Shown: positions 1-9,000 of the stretch, piece after piece
Layout of the letters: each line of letters opens with the position of its first letter
Numbering within the stretch: the stretch's first letter is position 1
NCBI RefSeq assembly: GCF_003076455.1
Contig: NZ_CP020918.1
Span: 3,756,001-3,820,000, forward strand
Source: Flavobacterium faecale
GTDB taxonomy: Bacteria > Bacteroidota > Bacteroidia > Flavobacteriales > Flavobacteriaceae
Reading direction: 5' to 3'
DNA: 64,000 bases
Program-made: the position numbers and the translations under genes
Notes under the pieces: model-generated
Databases searched by the model: none
Seen by the model: only the letters and a program-made list of their open reading frames with translations
What the model was told of the DNA's origin: nothing

Positions 1-144
1 TTTCTTAGTATCAATTCTTAGAATATTATCGCAGTCTTCTAAATCAAAATTCCAGTTAGTTTTATGGAAAATGCTGTTCAACATAGGTTCAACAATATCT
101 ATCTTATGAATAGTGTCTATATTTGTTTTAAATACTAAAATCAT
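1..144 (-). CDS. Small hypothetical protein, C-terminus cut by window edge
   Basis: The reading frame opens with ATG at 144, directly against the thrS stop codon (145-147), and stays open for 48 codons to the window edge. It contains the motif NFDLEDCDNILRID. The intact 79-residue ORF at 8253-8492 has the matching motif NFDLEDCDCILRVD and a similar opening (FKTNI versus YKTNV), so the two are paralogs. The pattern suggests a small alpha-beta, perhaps ferredoxin-like, fold without a CxxC metal motif. Function unknown. The zero-base spacing to thrS suggests co-transcription. Confidence 0.6.
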   Translation of the reverse strand, partial: MILVFKTNIDTIHKIDIVEPMLNSIFHKTNWNFDLEDCDNILRIDTKK

Positions 145-2079
145 TTAGATTATTTTAATTTGTTTTCTAAAGTTCTCTATAAATTCTGAAACCAAAATGG
201 CTCCTTTATCACCTTCTCCATGTACTCGAATCGAAACTTTATTTTCTTGGCTTTCTTTTTCACCCGCGATAAGCATAAAGGGAATTTTCTGAGTTTCGGC
301 ATCTCTTATTTTTCGACCAATTTTTTCCTCCCGTTCATCGACTTCAATTTGTAAGTCGAATTCCTCGTTAATTTGAGTAGCAATTTTTTTACAGTACGAT
401 ATGTATTTTGATGCAATAGGCAACAAAATTATTTTGGTTGGTGCGAGCCAAACGGGGAAATTTCCACCAGTATGTTCAATTAAAAGAGCAATAAAGCGTT
501 CCATAGAGCCAAACAATGCACGATGAATCATTACGGGTCTGTGCTGCACATTGTCTATTCCCGTATAAGTCAAATCAAAATTTTCGGGCATCATATAATC
601 CACCTGTATTGTGCCAATTTGCCATTTTCTTCCTATAGCATCTCGTATCATAAAATCTAATTTTGGACCATAAAATGCTGCTTCGCCTGCCTTGGTGGTG
701 GTTTTCATTCCTCGCTCTTGGGTAGCTTCAATAATAGCATTCTCCGCTAGACTCCACATTTCGTCTGTGCCTAAATATTTTTCTTTATCAGTACTGTCTC
801 GTAAAGAAATTTGGGTTTGAAAATCAGTAAATCCCAATTTTCCATAAACTAAATTCACCAAATCAATAACCTTCAAAAACTCTTCTTTGAGTTGATCTGG
901 TCTACAGTAAATATGTGCATCATCTTGGGTAAAACCACGAACCCGAGTCAATCCGTGCAATTCACCACTTTTTTCATAGCGATATACCGTACCAAACTCT
1001 GCATATTTTATAGGCATTTCCTTGTAGCTTCTTTGTTTGGTAGTATATATTTTGCAATGATGTGGGCAATTCATTGGTTTCAGAAAAAACTCCTCGTTCT
1101 CAGCTGGTGTTTTTATAGGCTGAAATGCATCATGACCATATTTATCATAATGTCCAGAAGTAACATATAGCTCTTTTTTACCTATATGTGGGCTTGCCAC
1201 ATGCTGGTAGCCTGCCCTCATTTGTATTTTTTTAAGAAAGCCAATTAGATTTTGTCGTAAAGCTTCGCCTTTTGGAGCCCATAATGGCAACCCCATTCCT
1301 ACTTGTTCGTCAAAATAGAATAGTTCTAATTCTTTACCTAATTTGCGGTGGTCTCGTTGTTTTGCTTTTTCTAAAGATTCTAGATACAAATCAAGTTCCG
1401 CTTTTTTAGGAAACGAAATCCCATAGACACGCGTTAGCATTTTATTTTTTTCGTTGGCACGCCAATACGCTCCAGAAATAGCAGTAAGCTTTACTGCTTT
1501 AATAAAGGAAGTGTTTGGTATATGAGGACCTGCACACAAATCTGTAAAGTTCCCTGTTTCGTAAAATGTAATTGACCCGGTAGATAAACCTTCAATTAAT
1601 TCTAATTTATAAGGGTTGTAATGTTGCTTAAAAAAATCAATAGCCAATGTTTTTGCGACTTCTCTTCTATTGTTTAATGATTTTTTCTGGGCTAATTCCA
1701 GCATTTTGTTTTCGACTTTATTAAAATCAGCCTTGGTAAATTTGCATTCGCCAAAATCAACATCATAATAAAATCCGTTATCTATTGCTGGACCCGTCCC
1801 GAGTTGAACGCCTGGATATAATTCTTGCAAAGCTGCTCCCAACAAATGCGCAGAAGTGTGCCAAAAAGCATTTTTGCCTTCGTCATCTTTCCAAGTCAGT
1901 AAGTTAACTTTAGCTTCATTTGGAATAGCATAATTTAAGTCAATAATTTGGCCGTTTACATTTGCCACAAGTACTTCTTTGGCTAAAGAAGTACTTATAG
2001 ACTCTGCTACATCTTGGATAGAAACCGACTCTTGATGAAATGTTTTTTGAATATTTGAGGCTAATTTCAATGTAATCAT
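145..2079 (-). CDS. thrS: Threonine--tRNA ligase
   Basis: Cytoplasmic class II synthetase that charges tRNA-Thr and edits Ser-tRNA-Thr. At 644 residues it has the full bacterial length: TGS domain (about 1-60), editing domain with HTSAH at 74-78 and CAGPH with C182/H186, catalytic core with zinc ligands C338 (MNCPHH), H389 (DDAH) and H519 (MIHR), and the C-terminal anticodon-binding domain from about 545. All key residues are present, so it should be active. In related genomes thrS is normally followed by infC-rpmI-rplT; here a small hypothetical ORF follows and those genes are not in the window. It could be a relocated or second copy. Confidence 0.97.
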   Translation of the reverse strand: MITLKLASNIQKTFHQESVSIQDVAESISTSLAKEVLVANVNGQIIDLNYAIPNEAKVNLLTWKDDEGKNAFWHTSAHLLGAALQELYPGVQLGTGPAIDNGFYYDVDFGECKFTKADFNKVENKMLELAQKKSLNNRREVAKTLAIDFFKQHYNPYKLELIEGLSTGSITFYETGNFTDLCAGPHIPNTSFIKAVKLTAISGAYWRANEKNKMLTRVYGISFPKKAELDLYLESLEKAKQRDHRKLGKELELFYFDEQVGMGLPLWAPKGEALRQNLIGFLKKIQMRAGYQHVASPHIGKKELYVTSGHYDKYGHDAFQPIKTPAENEEFFLKPMNCPHHCKIYTTKQRSYKEMPIKYAEFGTVYRYEKSGELHGLTRVRGFTQDDAHIYCRPDQLKEEFLKVIDLVNLVYGKLGFTDFQTQISLRDSTDKEKYLGTDEMWSLAENAIIEATQERGMKTTTKAGEAAFYGPKLDFMIRDAIGRKWQIGTIQVDYMMPENFDLTYTGIDNVQHRPVMIHRALFGSMERFIALLIEHTGGNFPVWLAPTKIILLPIASKYISYCKKIATQINEEFDLQIEVDEREEKIGRKIRDAETQKIPFMLIAGEKESQENKVSIRVHGEGDKGAILVSEFIENFRKQIKII

Positions 2080-2357
2080 AGTTGTTTTTTTGGTTTAAAA
2101 ATTTGAACTTTCTGGATTGCAAAGCTTAAATGGGTCTTCGACTATATCGATGCAATACGTTATGTTTCTAAAAATTGCTTTCAGACAGTGTTTTTTTGAA
2201 CTGATTCTACCTTAGGAGATACGATTAAGGTGTTTTTTCGAATTCCTGCTGTTTGTATTGATATGATAGCTATGTGAACATAATCAGAAGTTTTATTTTG
2301 TGTTTTTTATTCATTACAAACTGGTTTGAACTCACATGATATTGGACAAAATATAGT

Positions 2358-3134
2358 TCAATTTGCTAAACTTGATTCAGTCGTTGTCCAATAGGATACA
2401 GCAGCGTAATTTACACTGTCCCACATTAATCTATTTTTCAAATAATCCCTCAATTTATTAACAGTTTCATATTCAGCAGCTATGTAGATGTAAGTTTCAT
2501 TTTCTTTTTTATCTCTCAGCAGAGTTTTTGAAATACTCGCTAGATAACTTCCTTTTTCAGGATGCGGGTTATGCAACCATCTAATTTGAGTTTCTGTTTT
2601 AGAAAGTAGTGGGATTTCATCTTTTGCACCGTAGACTTCTAGGAGGACCTCCGCTTTCACACCATCGGGTAGTTGTTCTAAAATGCAGCTAATGACCGGA
2701 AGTGCTGTATAATCACCTATAAGTATGTATCGGTCATATTTTGGGACAAGTGGTTTTATACCTTGTTTCATCGCAACTTTTAATTTGTCACCTGGTTTCG
2801 CTTTTGAAGCCCAGCTTGACGCAGGTCCATAATCTTCATGCAAGACAAAATCAATCTTTAGCTCGCGGTTGAATAAATCTATCTTTCGGTTGGTATAAGT
2901 TCTTACCTGCTCAATTGATTCTTCAACGCTACTACTTTTTTCTTCATTGGGAAGATGAATGTTATGCGTCCCTTGTGATGGTATGAACAGCTTATTATTA
3001 GAACCTTCTTTTACACTTTTAAGTTGTTCAACTAAACTTTCGGGAATATGAAAAGTAATTCTAAGGTAATGTGGTGTTATTAATTCCTGTTTTTTTACTG
3101 TATAAATATCTATTATCTTATTATTAATCTCCAT
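2358..3134 (-). CDS. Siderophore-interacting flavoprotein (NAD(P)H ferric-siderophore reductase family)
   Basis: 258 residues with the layout of the SIP/ViuB family: an N-terminal FAD-binding beta-barrel (about 1-120) and a C-terminal NAD(P)H-binding half with the family signature around DRYILIGDYTALPVISCILEQ. Family members reduce ferric siderophores in the cytoplasm to release iron. No siderophore receptor is adjacent. The gene is followed toward lower coordinates by a 278-bp gap before thrS. Its upstream neighbour is the CatE-like gene, 263 bp away, so it probably has its own promoter. Confidence 0.85.
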   Translation of the reverse strand: MEINNKIIDIYTVKKQELITPHYLRITFHIPESLVEQLKSVKEGSNNKLFIPSQGTHNIHLPNEEKSSSVEESIEQVRTYTNRKIDLFNRELKIDFVLHEDYGPASSWASKAKPGDKLKVAMKQGIKPLVPKYDRYILIGDYTALPVISCILEQLPDGVKAEVLLEVYGAKDEIPLLSKTETQIRWLHNPHPEKGSYLASISKTLLRDKKENETYIYIAAEYETVNKLRDYLKNRLMWDSVNYAAVSYWTTTESSLAN

Positions 3135-3397
3135 TACTATATATTGTTAAGTTATTGAATAAGGTTATAATTTCAGTAAAATTAAAACTGGACGATTTTT
3201 ACTAAATAGTGGATATTAATGTCTCAAATATGGCAAAATAGTTCGGCTACAGTATCTTCGTGATTTCTATTTCTAGTTTATAAATTTATTCTGTTTGAGT
3301 CTTTAAATACCTTATGGCAAAGTGTTTTCGTCAATTAACGTATCTTGAAAAGAACAGACATTATCATTAAATATTTTTAATTCAATTTCCCCCCGCA

Positions 3398-3889
3398 TTA
3401 GTCAAGTTCCTGAAGTAAATCACCAAGGTCGAGTTCTTTAACTAACATGTTAATGGATCCGTCGGAGTCGTACGACCAAAGTTCCTTTGGTCTATCCCAA
3501 TAAAGTTCTACACCATTACCGTCCGGATCATTCAGGTAAAGGGCTTGAGAAACTCCGTGGTCACTCGCACCAGTCATAGGATAATTTGCTATTCGAATTC
3601 GATGATAGATTTTGTCGATTTCTTTCCTTGTAGGATAAAGAATAGCGGTGTGGTAAAGCCCGACGCCCTTCACGGGTGCGGGTGGCAATCCTGCACTATG
3701 CCAAGTATTGAGACCTATATGATGATGATAACCACCCGCTGATAGAAAAGCCGCCTGTTTCCCGTAGGTAGAAGTCAGTTCAAAACCTAATAAATCTTTA
3801 TAAAAACTTAGTGAACGATCAAGGTCGGCTACCTTTAGATGCACGTGTCCTATCCTTGTATTTTTGGGAATTGTATATTTTTCTTTCAT
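3398..3889 (-). CDS. VOC-superfamily protein, CatE-like
   Basis: The open frame extends to 3919, but the start at 3889 (MKEKYTIPKNTRIGHVHLKV) fits the family better; the ten extra residues are basic and look non-conserved. Two glyoxalase/extradiol-dioxygenase beta-alpha-beta-beta-beta modules are visible: HVHLKVADLDRSLSFYKDLLGF in module 1, and GLYHTAILYP followed by the NDPDGNGVELYWDRP end in module 2. Candidate metal ligands are the His of HVHL, the His of YHTA and the Glu of VELYW. This resembles the catechol 2,3-dioxygenase CatE group, which in Bacillus subtilis sits with the DoxX protein CatD under HxlR-type control; here DoxX and HxlR genes lie within 2 kb. Substrate not provable from sequence. 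Confidence 0.8.
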   Translation of the reverse strand: MKEKYTIPKNTRIGHVHLKVADLDRSLSFYKDLLGFELTSTYGKQAAFLSAGGYHHHIGLNTWHSAGLPPAPVKGVGLYHTAILYPTRKEIDKIYHRIRIANYPMTGASDHGVSQALYLNDPDGNGVELYWDRPKELWSYDSDGSINMLVKELDLGDLLQELD

Positions 3890-4009
3890 AGCGCAATGTG
3901 ATTTCTTTAGTTTATTCAATCTATAAATAGCTATTTTTCTATGTGCTACTTAGCTTCGTTAAGCTTTAGGCTAAATCATTCTACTAGCACTTAAATGGAA
4001 TGTAGGCTT

Positions 4010-4888
4010 TTAACTGTAAACCTTCGTTATAAATTGACGTACAGAAGTTGGTTTCCTATTTAAGAAATTAGACAAGGTATCGTCTTCTTTATCCATTGTT
4101 TGTTCCGCTAGAGCTGTACCCCACATAGTGAACATGCCAATATACATTTCTGGTACGCCAGCTTTTTCCATAATAGCTTTGAACTCATTAATATCTGGAG
4201 ATGTGTACTTGACTTTTTTATTCAATACTTCAGAAATATCTTGAGCTATTGTATTAAAGCCAATGGATTCGGTATTGGTTAATGAATAGGTTTTATTTTT
4301 ATGATCCTGTGTTGTTAAAACGTGGGCAGCAGCTTCGGCCAACTCTTCACGAAGTACCCAGCTTGCTTTTCCTTCTTCTGCAGGAAACAAAATGCTTTCG
4401 TTCTCGGCCACTTTATCGCCCACAAAAGCGAGTATCATTTCAGCATAAATACCATTTTGAAGAATGGTATAATCAATACCACTTTCTTTTAAACAGTTTT
4501 CAGTCTCGACGTGGGAATTTTGGAAATCTGCTATGGTTGAATTCTCAAAACCTGCTTTCCTAACAAAGGAAGTATATACAATGTGATTGACTTTTGCTTC
4601 CTTGGCCGCTTTTATTACATTTTTGTGATGTAATGTACGGTTTTCAATAGCTTCTCTATTGTTGCTGGATACCAACAATAATTTATCTACTCCTATAAAA
4701 GCCTCCACCATTGAACCGTGGTCGGTATAATCGCCTTCCTTAATAAGTATTCCTTTTTCTTTTAAACTAATTGCTTTGGTAGCATCTCTCACTAAAACTG
4801 AAATTCCTTTAGGATTTACTCCTTTTTTTAATAAATGTTCAACTGCTTTTACACCAAATTGACCGGTAGCTCCTGTTACTAATATCAT
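4010..4888 (-). CDS. NmrA/SDR-like NAD(P)H:quinone oxidoreductase (QOR2-like)
   Basis: 292 residues beginning with a Rossmann nucleotide-binding motif, GATGQFG at 6-12. Further family features are ISVLVRDATKA, GDYTDHGSMVEAFIGVDKLLLVSS and HIVYTSFVRK. The atypical NmrA-like subclass includes the E. coli quinone reductase QorB and related sensors. The gene is 49 bp downstream of doxX on the same strand and probably in one operon with it, which supports a role in handling quinones or other electrophiles. Confidence 0.82.
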   Translation of the reverse strand: MILVTGATGQFGVKAVEHLLKKGVNPKGISVLVRDATKAISLKEKGILIKEGDYTDHGSMVEAFIGVDKLLLVSSNNREAIENRTLHHKNVIKAAKEAKVNHIVYTSFVRKAGFENSTIADFQNSHVETENCLKESGIDYTILQNGIYAEMILAFVGDKVAENESILFPAEEGKASWVLREELAEAAAHVLTTQDHKNKTYSLTNTESIGFNTIAQDISEVLNKKVKYTSPDINEFKAIMEKAGVPEMYIGMFTMWGTALAEQTMDKEDDTLSNFLNRKPTSVRQFITKVYS

Positions 4889-4937
4889 ATTTCTTTTTAT
4901 TTAAATGTGTGTAAAAAATTAGTTCAAACTATAATTT

Positions 4938-5297
4938 TTATTTGTTCTGAAGTTTTTTGTGGCTTACATATGAAGTAATTAAAATTGCAAGAAAAACAAT
5001 TCCTGCAATAACCTTATCCGCAGGGTCGCCTACTGCATAATGTGCTATAGAAGCCGATCCGAACATAATTGCGAAACCGATGTATGCAGTCTCTTTTAAC
5101 AATCTAATGGGCAGCCAAAGTAAAACCGCACCGATAAGTTTTGTAATTCCCAATTCAATCCGGAAATAATCTGGAAACCCTAAATGCGCCATTGATACTT
5201 TTACTTCAGGTTTGGTTAGGGTCTCAAACGCAATATATACCATCATTGCGGAAATAATTCCTGTTGTAATGTAATAGGTGATTTTTGTTGCTTTCAT
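4938..5297 (-). CDS. DoxX-family membrane protein
   Basis: 119 residues with four predicted membrane helices (about 5-25, 45-65, 70-90 and 95-115) and the DoxX pattern with GITKLIGAVLLWLP. DoxX proteins are small inner-membrane subunits, and CatD of the Bacillus catechol-stress operon belongs here. Divergent from the HxlR gene; the shared 116-bp region holds a conserved operator and a TAATTTTG promoter box for this gene. The 5' leader is nearly identical to that of azoR at 9.0 kb. Confidence 0.88.
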   Translation of the reverse strand: MKATKITYYITTGIISAMMVYIAFETLTKPEVKVSMAHLGFPDYFRIELGITKLIGAVLLWLPIRLLKETAYIGFAIMFGSASIAHYAVGDPADKVIAGIVFLAILITSYVSHKKLQNK

Positions 5298-5324
5298 TTT
5301 TTTTATTTTAAAAATTTAGTTTTA

Positions 5325-5332
5325 CAAAATTA
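5325..5332 (-). promoter_or_regulatory. Promoter -7 box of doxX
   Basis: On the minus strand this reads TAATTTTG, a match to the Flavobacterium TAnnTTTG box. The leader that follows (GTAAAACTAAATTTTTAAA up to the ATG) is nearly the same as the azoR leader. The gap between this box and the operator is 24 bp, the same as at azoR. Confidence 0.6.
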
Positions 5333-5355
5333 TGTATATTTACTAACTAAACTAC

Positions 5356-5394
5356 AGTAGTTACCAAAATGTAAGTAGTAACTTTTTGGTTAGT
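5356..5394 (-). promoter_or_regulatory. Candidate HxlR operator in the doxX/hxlR divergent promoter
   Basis: Read on the minus strand, the 39-bp block contains ACTAACC, AAAGTTACTACT and, eight bases later, GGTAACTACT. The same blocks with the same spacing occur upstream of azoR (8902-8940). The AGTTAC...GTAACT parts form an inverted repeat suited to a dimeric winged-helix regulator. It lies next to the HxlR gene, which makes that protein the obvious candidate ligand; this is inference. Confidence 0.65.
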
Positions 5395-5413
5395 AGATTT
5401 AAAAACAAGAATA

Positions 5414-5776
5414 ATGAATAAGAATAAATTAGAGTATTCACCAGTACAATGTACAAATCGTCTATCAGCAACAGAAGATGCCATATACGTTCTTGGAGGT
5501 AGGTGGACTATACGAGTTATGATTGCGATTTTAGGCGGTCATAGAAGATTCAATGATTTACAACGTGCCGTAAAAGGTATCTCCGCAAAAATGTTATCAA
5601 GTGAATTGAAGAAATTAGAAGTGAATTTATTGGTCGAAAGAACAGTATTTGCAGATCAAATCCCTGTAATTGTAGAATATATTCCTACTGAATATAGTCA
5701 ATCATTAAAAGACATAATTTCAGCTTTGGCTGAATGGGGAGAAAAGCACAAAACGAAAATCACGACTGATAATTAA
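5414..5776 (+). CDS. HxlR-family transcriptional regulator
   Basis: 120-residue winged-helix protein with the family core: YVLGGRWTIRVMIAILGG, HRRFNDLQRAVKGISAKMLSSELKKLE, a wing region, then ALAEWGEKHK. A cysteine at position 13 (SPVQCTN) lies at the N-terminal place where the thiol sensors YodB, CatR and HypR carry their redox-active Cys. Those relatives repress azoreductase, DoxX and dioxygenase genes and respond to quinones or diamide. Here doxX is divergent and a matching operator precedes azoR. No good -7 box was found for this gene. Confidence 0.9.
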   Translation: MNKNKLEYSPVQCTNRLSATEDAIYVLGGRWTIRVMIAILGGHRRFNDLQRAVKGISAKMLSSELKKLEVNLLVERTVFADQIPVIVEYIPTEYSQSLKDIISALAEWGEKHKTKITTDN

Positions 5777-5811
5777 ATTAGGCTAATATTTGGTGATGAC
5801 TACCATGGTCC

Positions 5812-6138
5812 TTGTTTCTGATATGCTTAGAAGTACTACTACTGGTCTTACGCAATACTATTATAATAGTTAATTCCCAAAGTACAGAAGCTATGAAAAG
5901 TCAATTAATCCAGTCTATACAAAATCTGGAGAAAGTTATAAAGGAAGCAGGATATGAAAGTAAAAGTATTGTGAGTTTAAACATTTATACAACTTCATCA
6001 GCGGAATTTTTTAATTGCTTTAATATTTTCCAGAATTGGATAACTAAACATCAGATAAAACAAGCAAGTACAGTATTGGAAATAACAAGTCTTTTTGAAA
6101 CATTAAAAATAGAATTAGAAACAACTGTAGTAAAATAG
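5812..6138 (+). pseudogene. Truncated RidA/YjgF-family gene
   Basis: From about residue 30 the frame matches the C-terminal half of RidA-family proteins: SQLIQSIQNLEKVIKEAGY, SIVSLNIYTTS, then ASTVLEITSLFETLKIELETTVVK. The usual first 50 residues are missing, and the N-terminal part of the frame (FLICLEVLLLVLRNT) does not resemble the family. RidA enzymes hydrolyse reactive enamine/imine intermediates. It lies at the edge of a stretch of decaying genes, so it is most likely a remnant. Confidence 0.6.
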
Positions 6139-6189
6139 TATTTAAATAAGGCAAACAAGTTTTGAATTAAAAAAACGAATGTAATTTTA

Positions 6190-6377
6190 AATATAAATTG
6201 TTTTTATAATGAATTGAAACTCTTAACTGAAACAATGGTTGATAAAGGATTTCTAAAAGTATTAATCAAGAAATATTACTGATTAGTGATGATATAGATG
6301 AATTGATAAATATGAGGGAAAATTACAAAGCACCAACTGTTGGAAAATGGATAAATCATATGGCAATAAGTGATTAA
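6190..6377 (+). pseudogene. Remnant of a LOG-family gene (C-terminal part)
   Basis: Two short frames join into a recognisable C-terminus. FYNELKLLTETMVDKGFLK (frame of 6235) is followed, after a frameshift near 6265, by EILLISDDIDELINMRENYK and APTVGKWINHM, ending in TAA at 6375-6377. This resembles the end of Rossmann-fold LOG proteins (nucleoside monophosphate phosphoribohydrolases, TIGR00730 type). The catalytic PGGxGT region is absent. Recognition is by eye and moderate in strength. The bases up to 6544 show no other gene. Confidence 0.45.
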
Positions 6378-6544
6378 AACAAAGTTAGTGTTGTAAATAA
6401 ACTAATAGATAAATCGAGAATGAAATGTTTTTAAATGCCCAGATCCTCATACAGAAGCCGTTAGAGGTAATGCAAAAAAAACACTGATAAACTTAAAACA
6501 TAAATTCGTTTTCATTTTTTTTGTATCAAACATTACAATAATAA

Positions 6545-7126
6545 ATGAGAGGAATACCAAATACTTTTAATGACAAAGAAATAATTTTGAAAGCCCAAGA
6601 AATATTTTGGAGAAAAGGATACAATGCTACGTCCTTATCCGACCTAAGTAAAGCAACAGGAGCAGGAGCAAGTAGTTTGTATAACACATTTAAGGGAGGT
6701 AAAAAGGAACTTTTTAAAAAATCTCTTTAACAACGAAAAGAAGATCTTAATAATTTCAAGATTAAATTAGCAAACAGTGATAATCCAATTAAATTAATTA
6801 AAGATTTTTTTTTAAGTGTAGCAATTGCTTCTGAAGAATCGCACTTTAAAGGCTGTATTGTTGCAAACACAATTGTTGAGATGAGTTTTATAGATAAAGA
6901 ACTAGAAAACGATGCAATTGAAATTTTAAAAGAAATGGAAAAGCTATACACATCTACTATCCTCTTAGAACAACAAAAAGGAAATATCAAATCTACAATT
7001 CCAGCAGATAATTTAGGCAAATTTCTAATTACCCTATGGTGTGGAATTAACTCGTTGCGAAGAATTTATCCAGATAAGGTGATTCTTAAACAACAAATTG
7101 AATTACAACTACAAATAATCAATTAA
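6545..7126 (+). pseudogene. TetR-family regulator interrupted by one in-frame TAA
   Basis: Residues 1-61 form a TetR DNA-binding domain (ILKAQEIFWRKGYNATSLSDLSKATGAGASSLYNTF). The frame stops at TAA 6728-6730 and then continues open in the same frame to 7126 with a normal ligand-binding domain (HFKGCIVANTIVEMS, TLWCGINSLRRIYPD). Without the stop the product would be 193 residues, the usual size. One base change would restore it. The next gene, an SDR, also has one TAA. Confidence 0.75.
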
Positions 7127-7169
7127 AAAAAATTAATTATTTTTTTAACAATCATTACAGATATAAAGA

Positions 7170-7961
7170 ATGGATTTACAACTAAAAGGAAAAAGAGCAT
7201 TCATTAGTGGCTCAACACAAGGTATTGGTTTTGCAATTGCGCAATAACTATTAAATGAAGGGGTTTCCGTAATAATTAACGGACGACACAAATTAAAAAC
7301 AGAGCGGGCAAAAGAAAAACTACAACAACAATTTCCATGTTCAAATATTTCGGCAATATCGGCAGATTTTTCAAAGAAAAATGAAGTTGAAAATTTACTG
7401 TTAGAATTGACCGATATAGATATTTTAGTTAATAATGTTGGGGTTTTTGAAGTTGAAGAGTTTAAAAATATAACAGATAAGGACTGGTATAAGTATTTTG
7501 AGGTAAACGTAATGAGCAGTGTTCGATTATCTAGAAAACTATTTCCCCTAATGCAAAATAAGAATTGGGGAAGGATTATTTTTATCAGTAGCGAATCGGG
7601 TGTGAATGTACCTCAAAATATGATTCATTACGGAATGACAAAAGCTGCAATGTCTGCTATTGCCAATGGACTTTCCAAACTTACAAAAGGAACAGAAATT
7701 ACGCTTAATACGATTTTGGGAGGACCGACTTATTCTGATGGGGTTGCAGAAGTCATTGAACAAATTGCAATAACTCAAAATCTTGAACTTGAACAAATGA
7801 AAAATATAATTTTACAACAATCAAATTCACACATATTATTACAACGCTTTATTAAGCCTACAGAAATAGCAAATTTAGCGACTTATTTATCTAGTCCTTT
7901 GTCAATTGCAACATATGGAGCATCAATAAGAGCTGATTCAGGTGTATTGAAAATAATATAA
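7170..7961 (+). pseudogene. Short-chain dehydrogenase/reductase interrupted by one in-frame TAA
   Basis: The frame starts at ATG 7170 with KRAFISGSTQGIGFAIAQ, the glycine-rich NAD(P)-binding motif, then TAA at 7245-7247. It reopens in the same frame as LLNEGVSVIINGR through DILVNNVGVF, the catalytic region (Ser of ISSESG, then YGMTK with Tyr and Lys) and a normal C-terminus at 7961. Full length would be 263 residues. Only the nonsense codon separates it from a working classical SDR. It lies 43 bp after the interrupted TetR gene, which may once have controlled it. Confidence 0.78.
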
Positions 7962-8252
7962 ACACGTACGCACACTGGATCACTATTCTAAAACACGTTG
8001 TAATTCTCCTCTTTTTCTATCTAAAGGTAATTAATACAAACTAAAGAAACATATTGGTAACCATTACCAACCCAAGGTTAAATCCAAGTCAATATTCTGG
8101 CTTTTCAAACAACCAAAACACAAATAAAATGAATGAAGGTACCAAAATAAAACCTGACACAAAAAAAATGTTTTTATTTTAAAATCTATTATTAAAGGGT
8201 CTCCCACAACTTTTAATTTTCCTCATAGAACAATAAGTAATGGTTTTTACAA

Positions 8253-8492
8253 ATGATAGAAATATACAAGACCAACGTTCTAAAAAAGAAACAAGCGAAA
8301 GAAATAGCAAAAAAAATCAAAGCATTGTTTTCAAATTACAAAGTTAATTTTGACCTTGAGGACTGTGATTGTATTTTAAGGGTAGATACTAGTGGTGGAA
8401 TATTAGACAATAACACCATCATAGAAATATTCCGTGAAAATAATTTTTATATTGAAATTTTACCAGATGAAGTTCCAATTTTAAAAATCTAA
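8253..8492 (+). CDS. Small hypothetical protein, paralog of the ORF at the left edge
   Basis: 79 residues, intact, starting ATG 8253. It shares YKTNV and NFDLEDCDCILRVD with the truncated minus-strand ORF at 1-144. The likely order of elements is strand-helix-strand-strand-helix-strand, like heavy-metal-associated or ferredoxin folds, but there is no CxxC. Function unknown. It stands between two pseudogenes yet shows no damage. Confidence 0.6.
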   Translation: MIEIYKTNVLKKKQAKEIAKKIKALFSNYKVNFDLEDCDCILRVDTSGGILDNNTIIEIFRENNFYIEILPDEVPILKI

Positions 8493-8557
8493 AATTCAAT
8501 CAAACTTCAATGTTATGGCATACACAGATAATATGTCAAGACTTTCTCGGTTAACAG

Positions 8558-8791
8558 CAATTCATTTTAAATGACGGTCCAATTTATAAGTTACTTTTGA
8601 AGCAAAGTGCACAACAACATATTCAACAAAAATTAATTGATTGTGTTAAAGAATTACTTTCTAATACAGAACTCAATGTTTCACAAATAGCCTATAATTT
8701 AGGTTTTTAACATCCACAATCACTTCACAAGGTATTTAAAAATAAAACGAAATTATCACCGTTAGAGTTTAAAAATAATTTTAAAAAATAA
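8558..8791 (+). pseudogene. AraC-family helix-turn-helix remnant with in-frame TAA
   Basis: The frame reads LIDCVKELLSNTELNVSQIAYNLGF, TAA at 8708-8710, then HPQSLHKVFKNKTKLSPLEFK to TAA 8789-8791. This is the two-helix-turn-helix end of an AraC/XylS regulator with a stop exactly at the start of the second motif. The N-terminal sensing part is missing; before 8558 the frame is closed. Confidence 0.7.
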
Positions 8792-8901
8792 TAGAAACTA
8801 CCGCCTAGAACTTAGCGTCCTCTTTCGCTAATAGTTGATTAGTGCATTGCTGTTGAGAATACGCTGTTTTTTTGTTGCCATCTTTCTGGTTTTACTCATT
8901 A

Positions 8902-8940
8902 ACTAACCTAAAAGTTACTACTAACCTTATGGTAACTACT
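8902..8940 (+). promoter_or_regulatory. Candidate HxlR operator upstream of azoR
   Basis: Contains ACTAACC, AAAGTTACTACT and GGTAACTACT with exactly the spacing seen in the doxX/hxlR region (5356-5394, opposite orientation). It ends 24 bp before the azoR promoter box, overlapping where the -33 element would lie, a position that fits repression. Confidence 0.65.
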
Positions 8941-8963
8941 ATAAAATAATTAGCTAATATACT

Positions 8964-8971
8964 TAAATTTG
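8964..8971 (+). promoter_or_regulatory. Promoter -7 box of azoR
   Basis: TAAATTTG matches the Flavobacterium TAnnTTTG box, 29 bp upstream of the ATG. The following leader is nearly identical to that of doxX, so the two promoters look like duplicates. Confidence 0.55.
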
Positions 8972-9000
8972 TAAAACTAAATTTTTAAACATAAAAAAAT

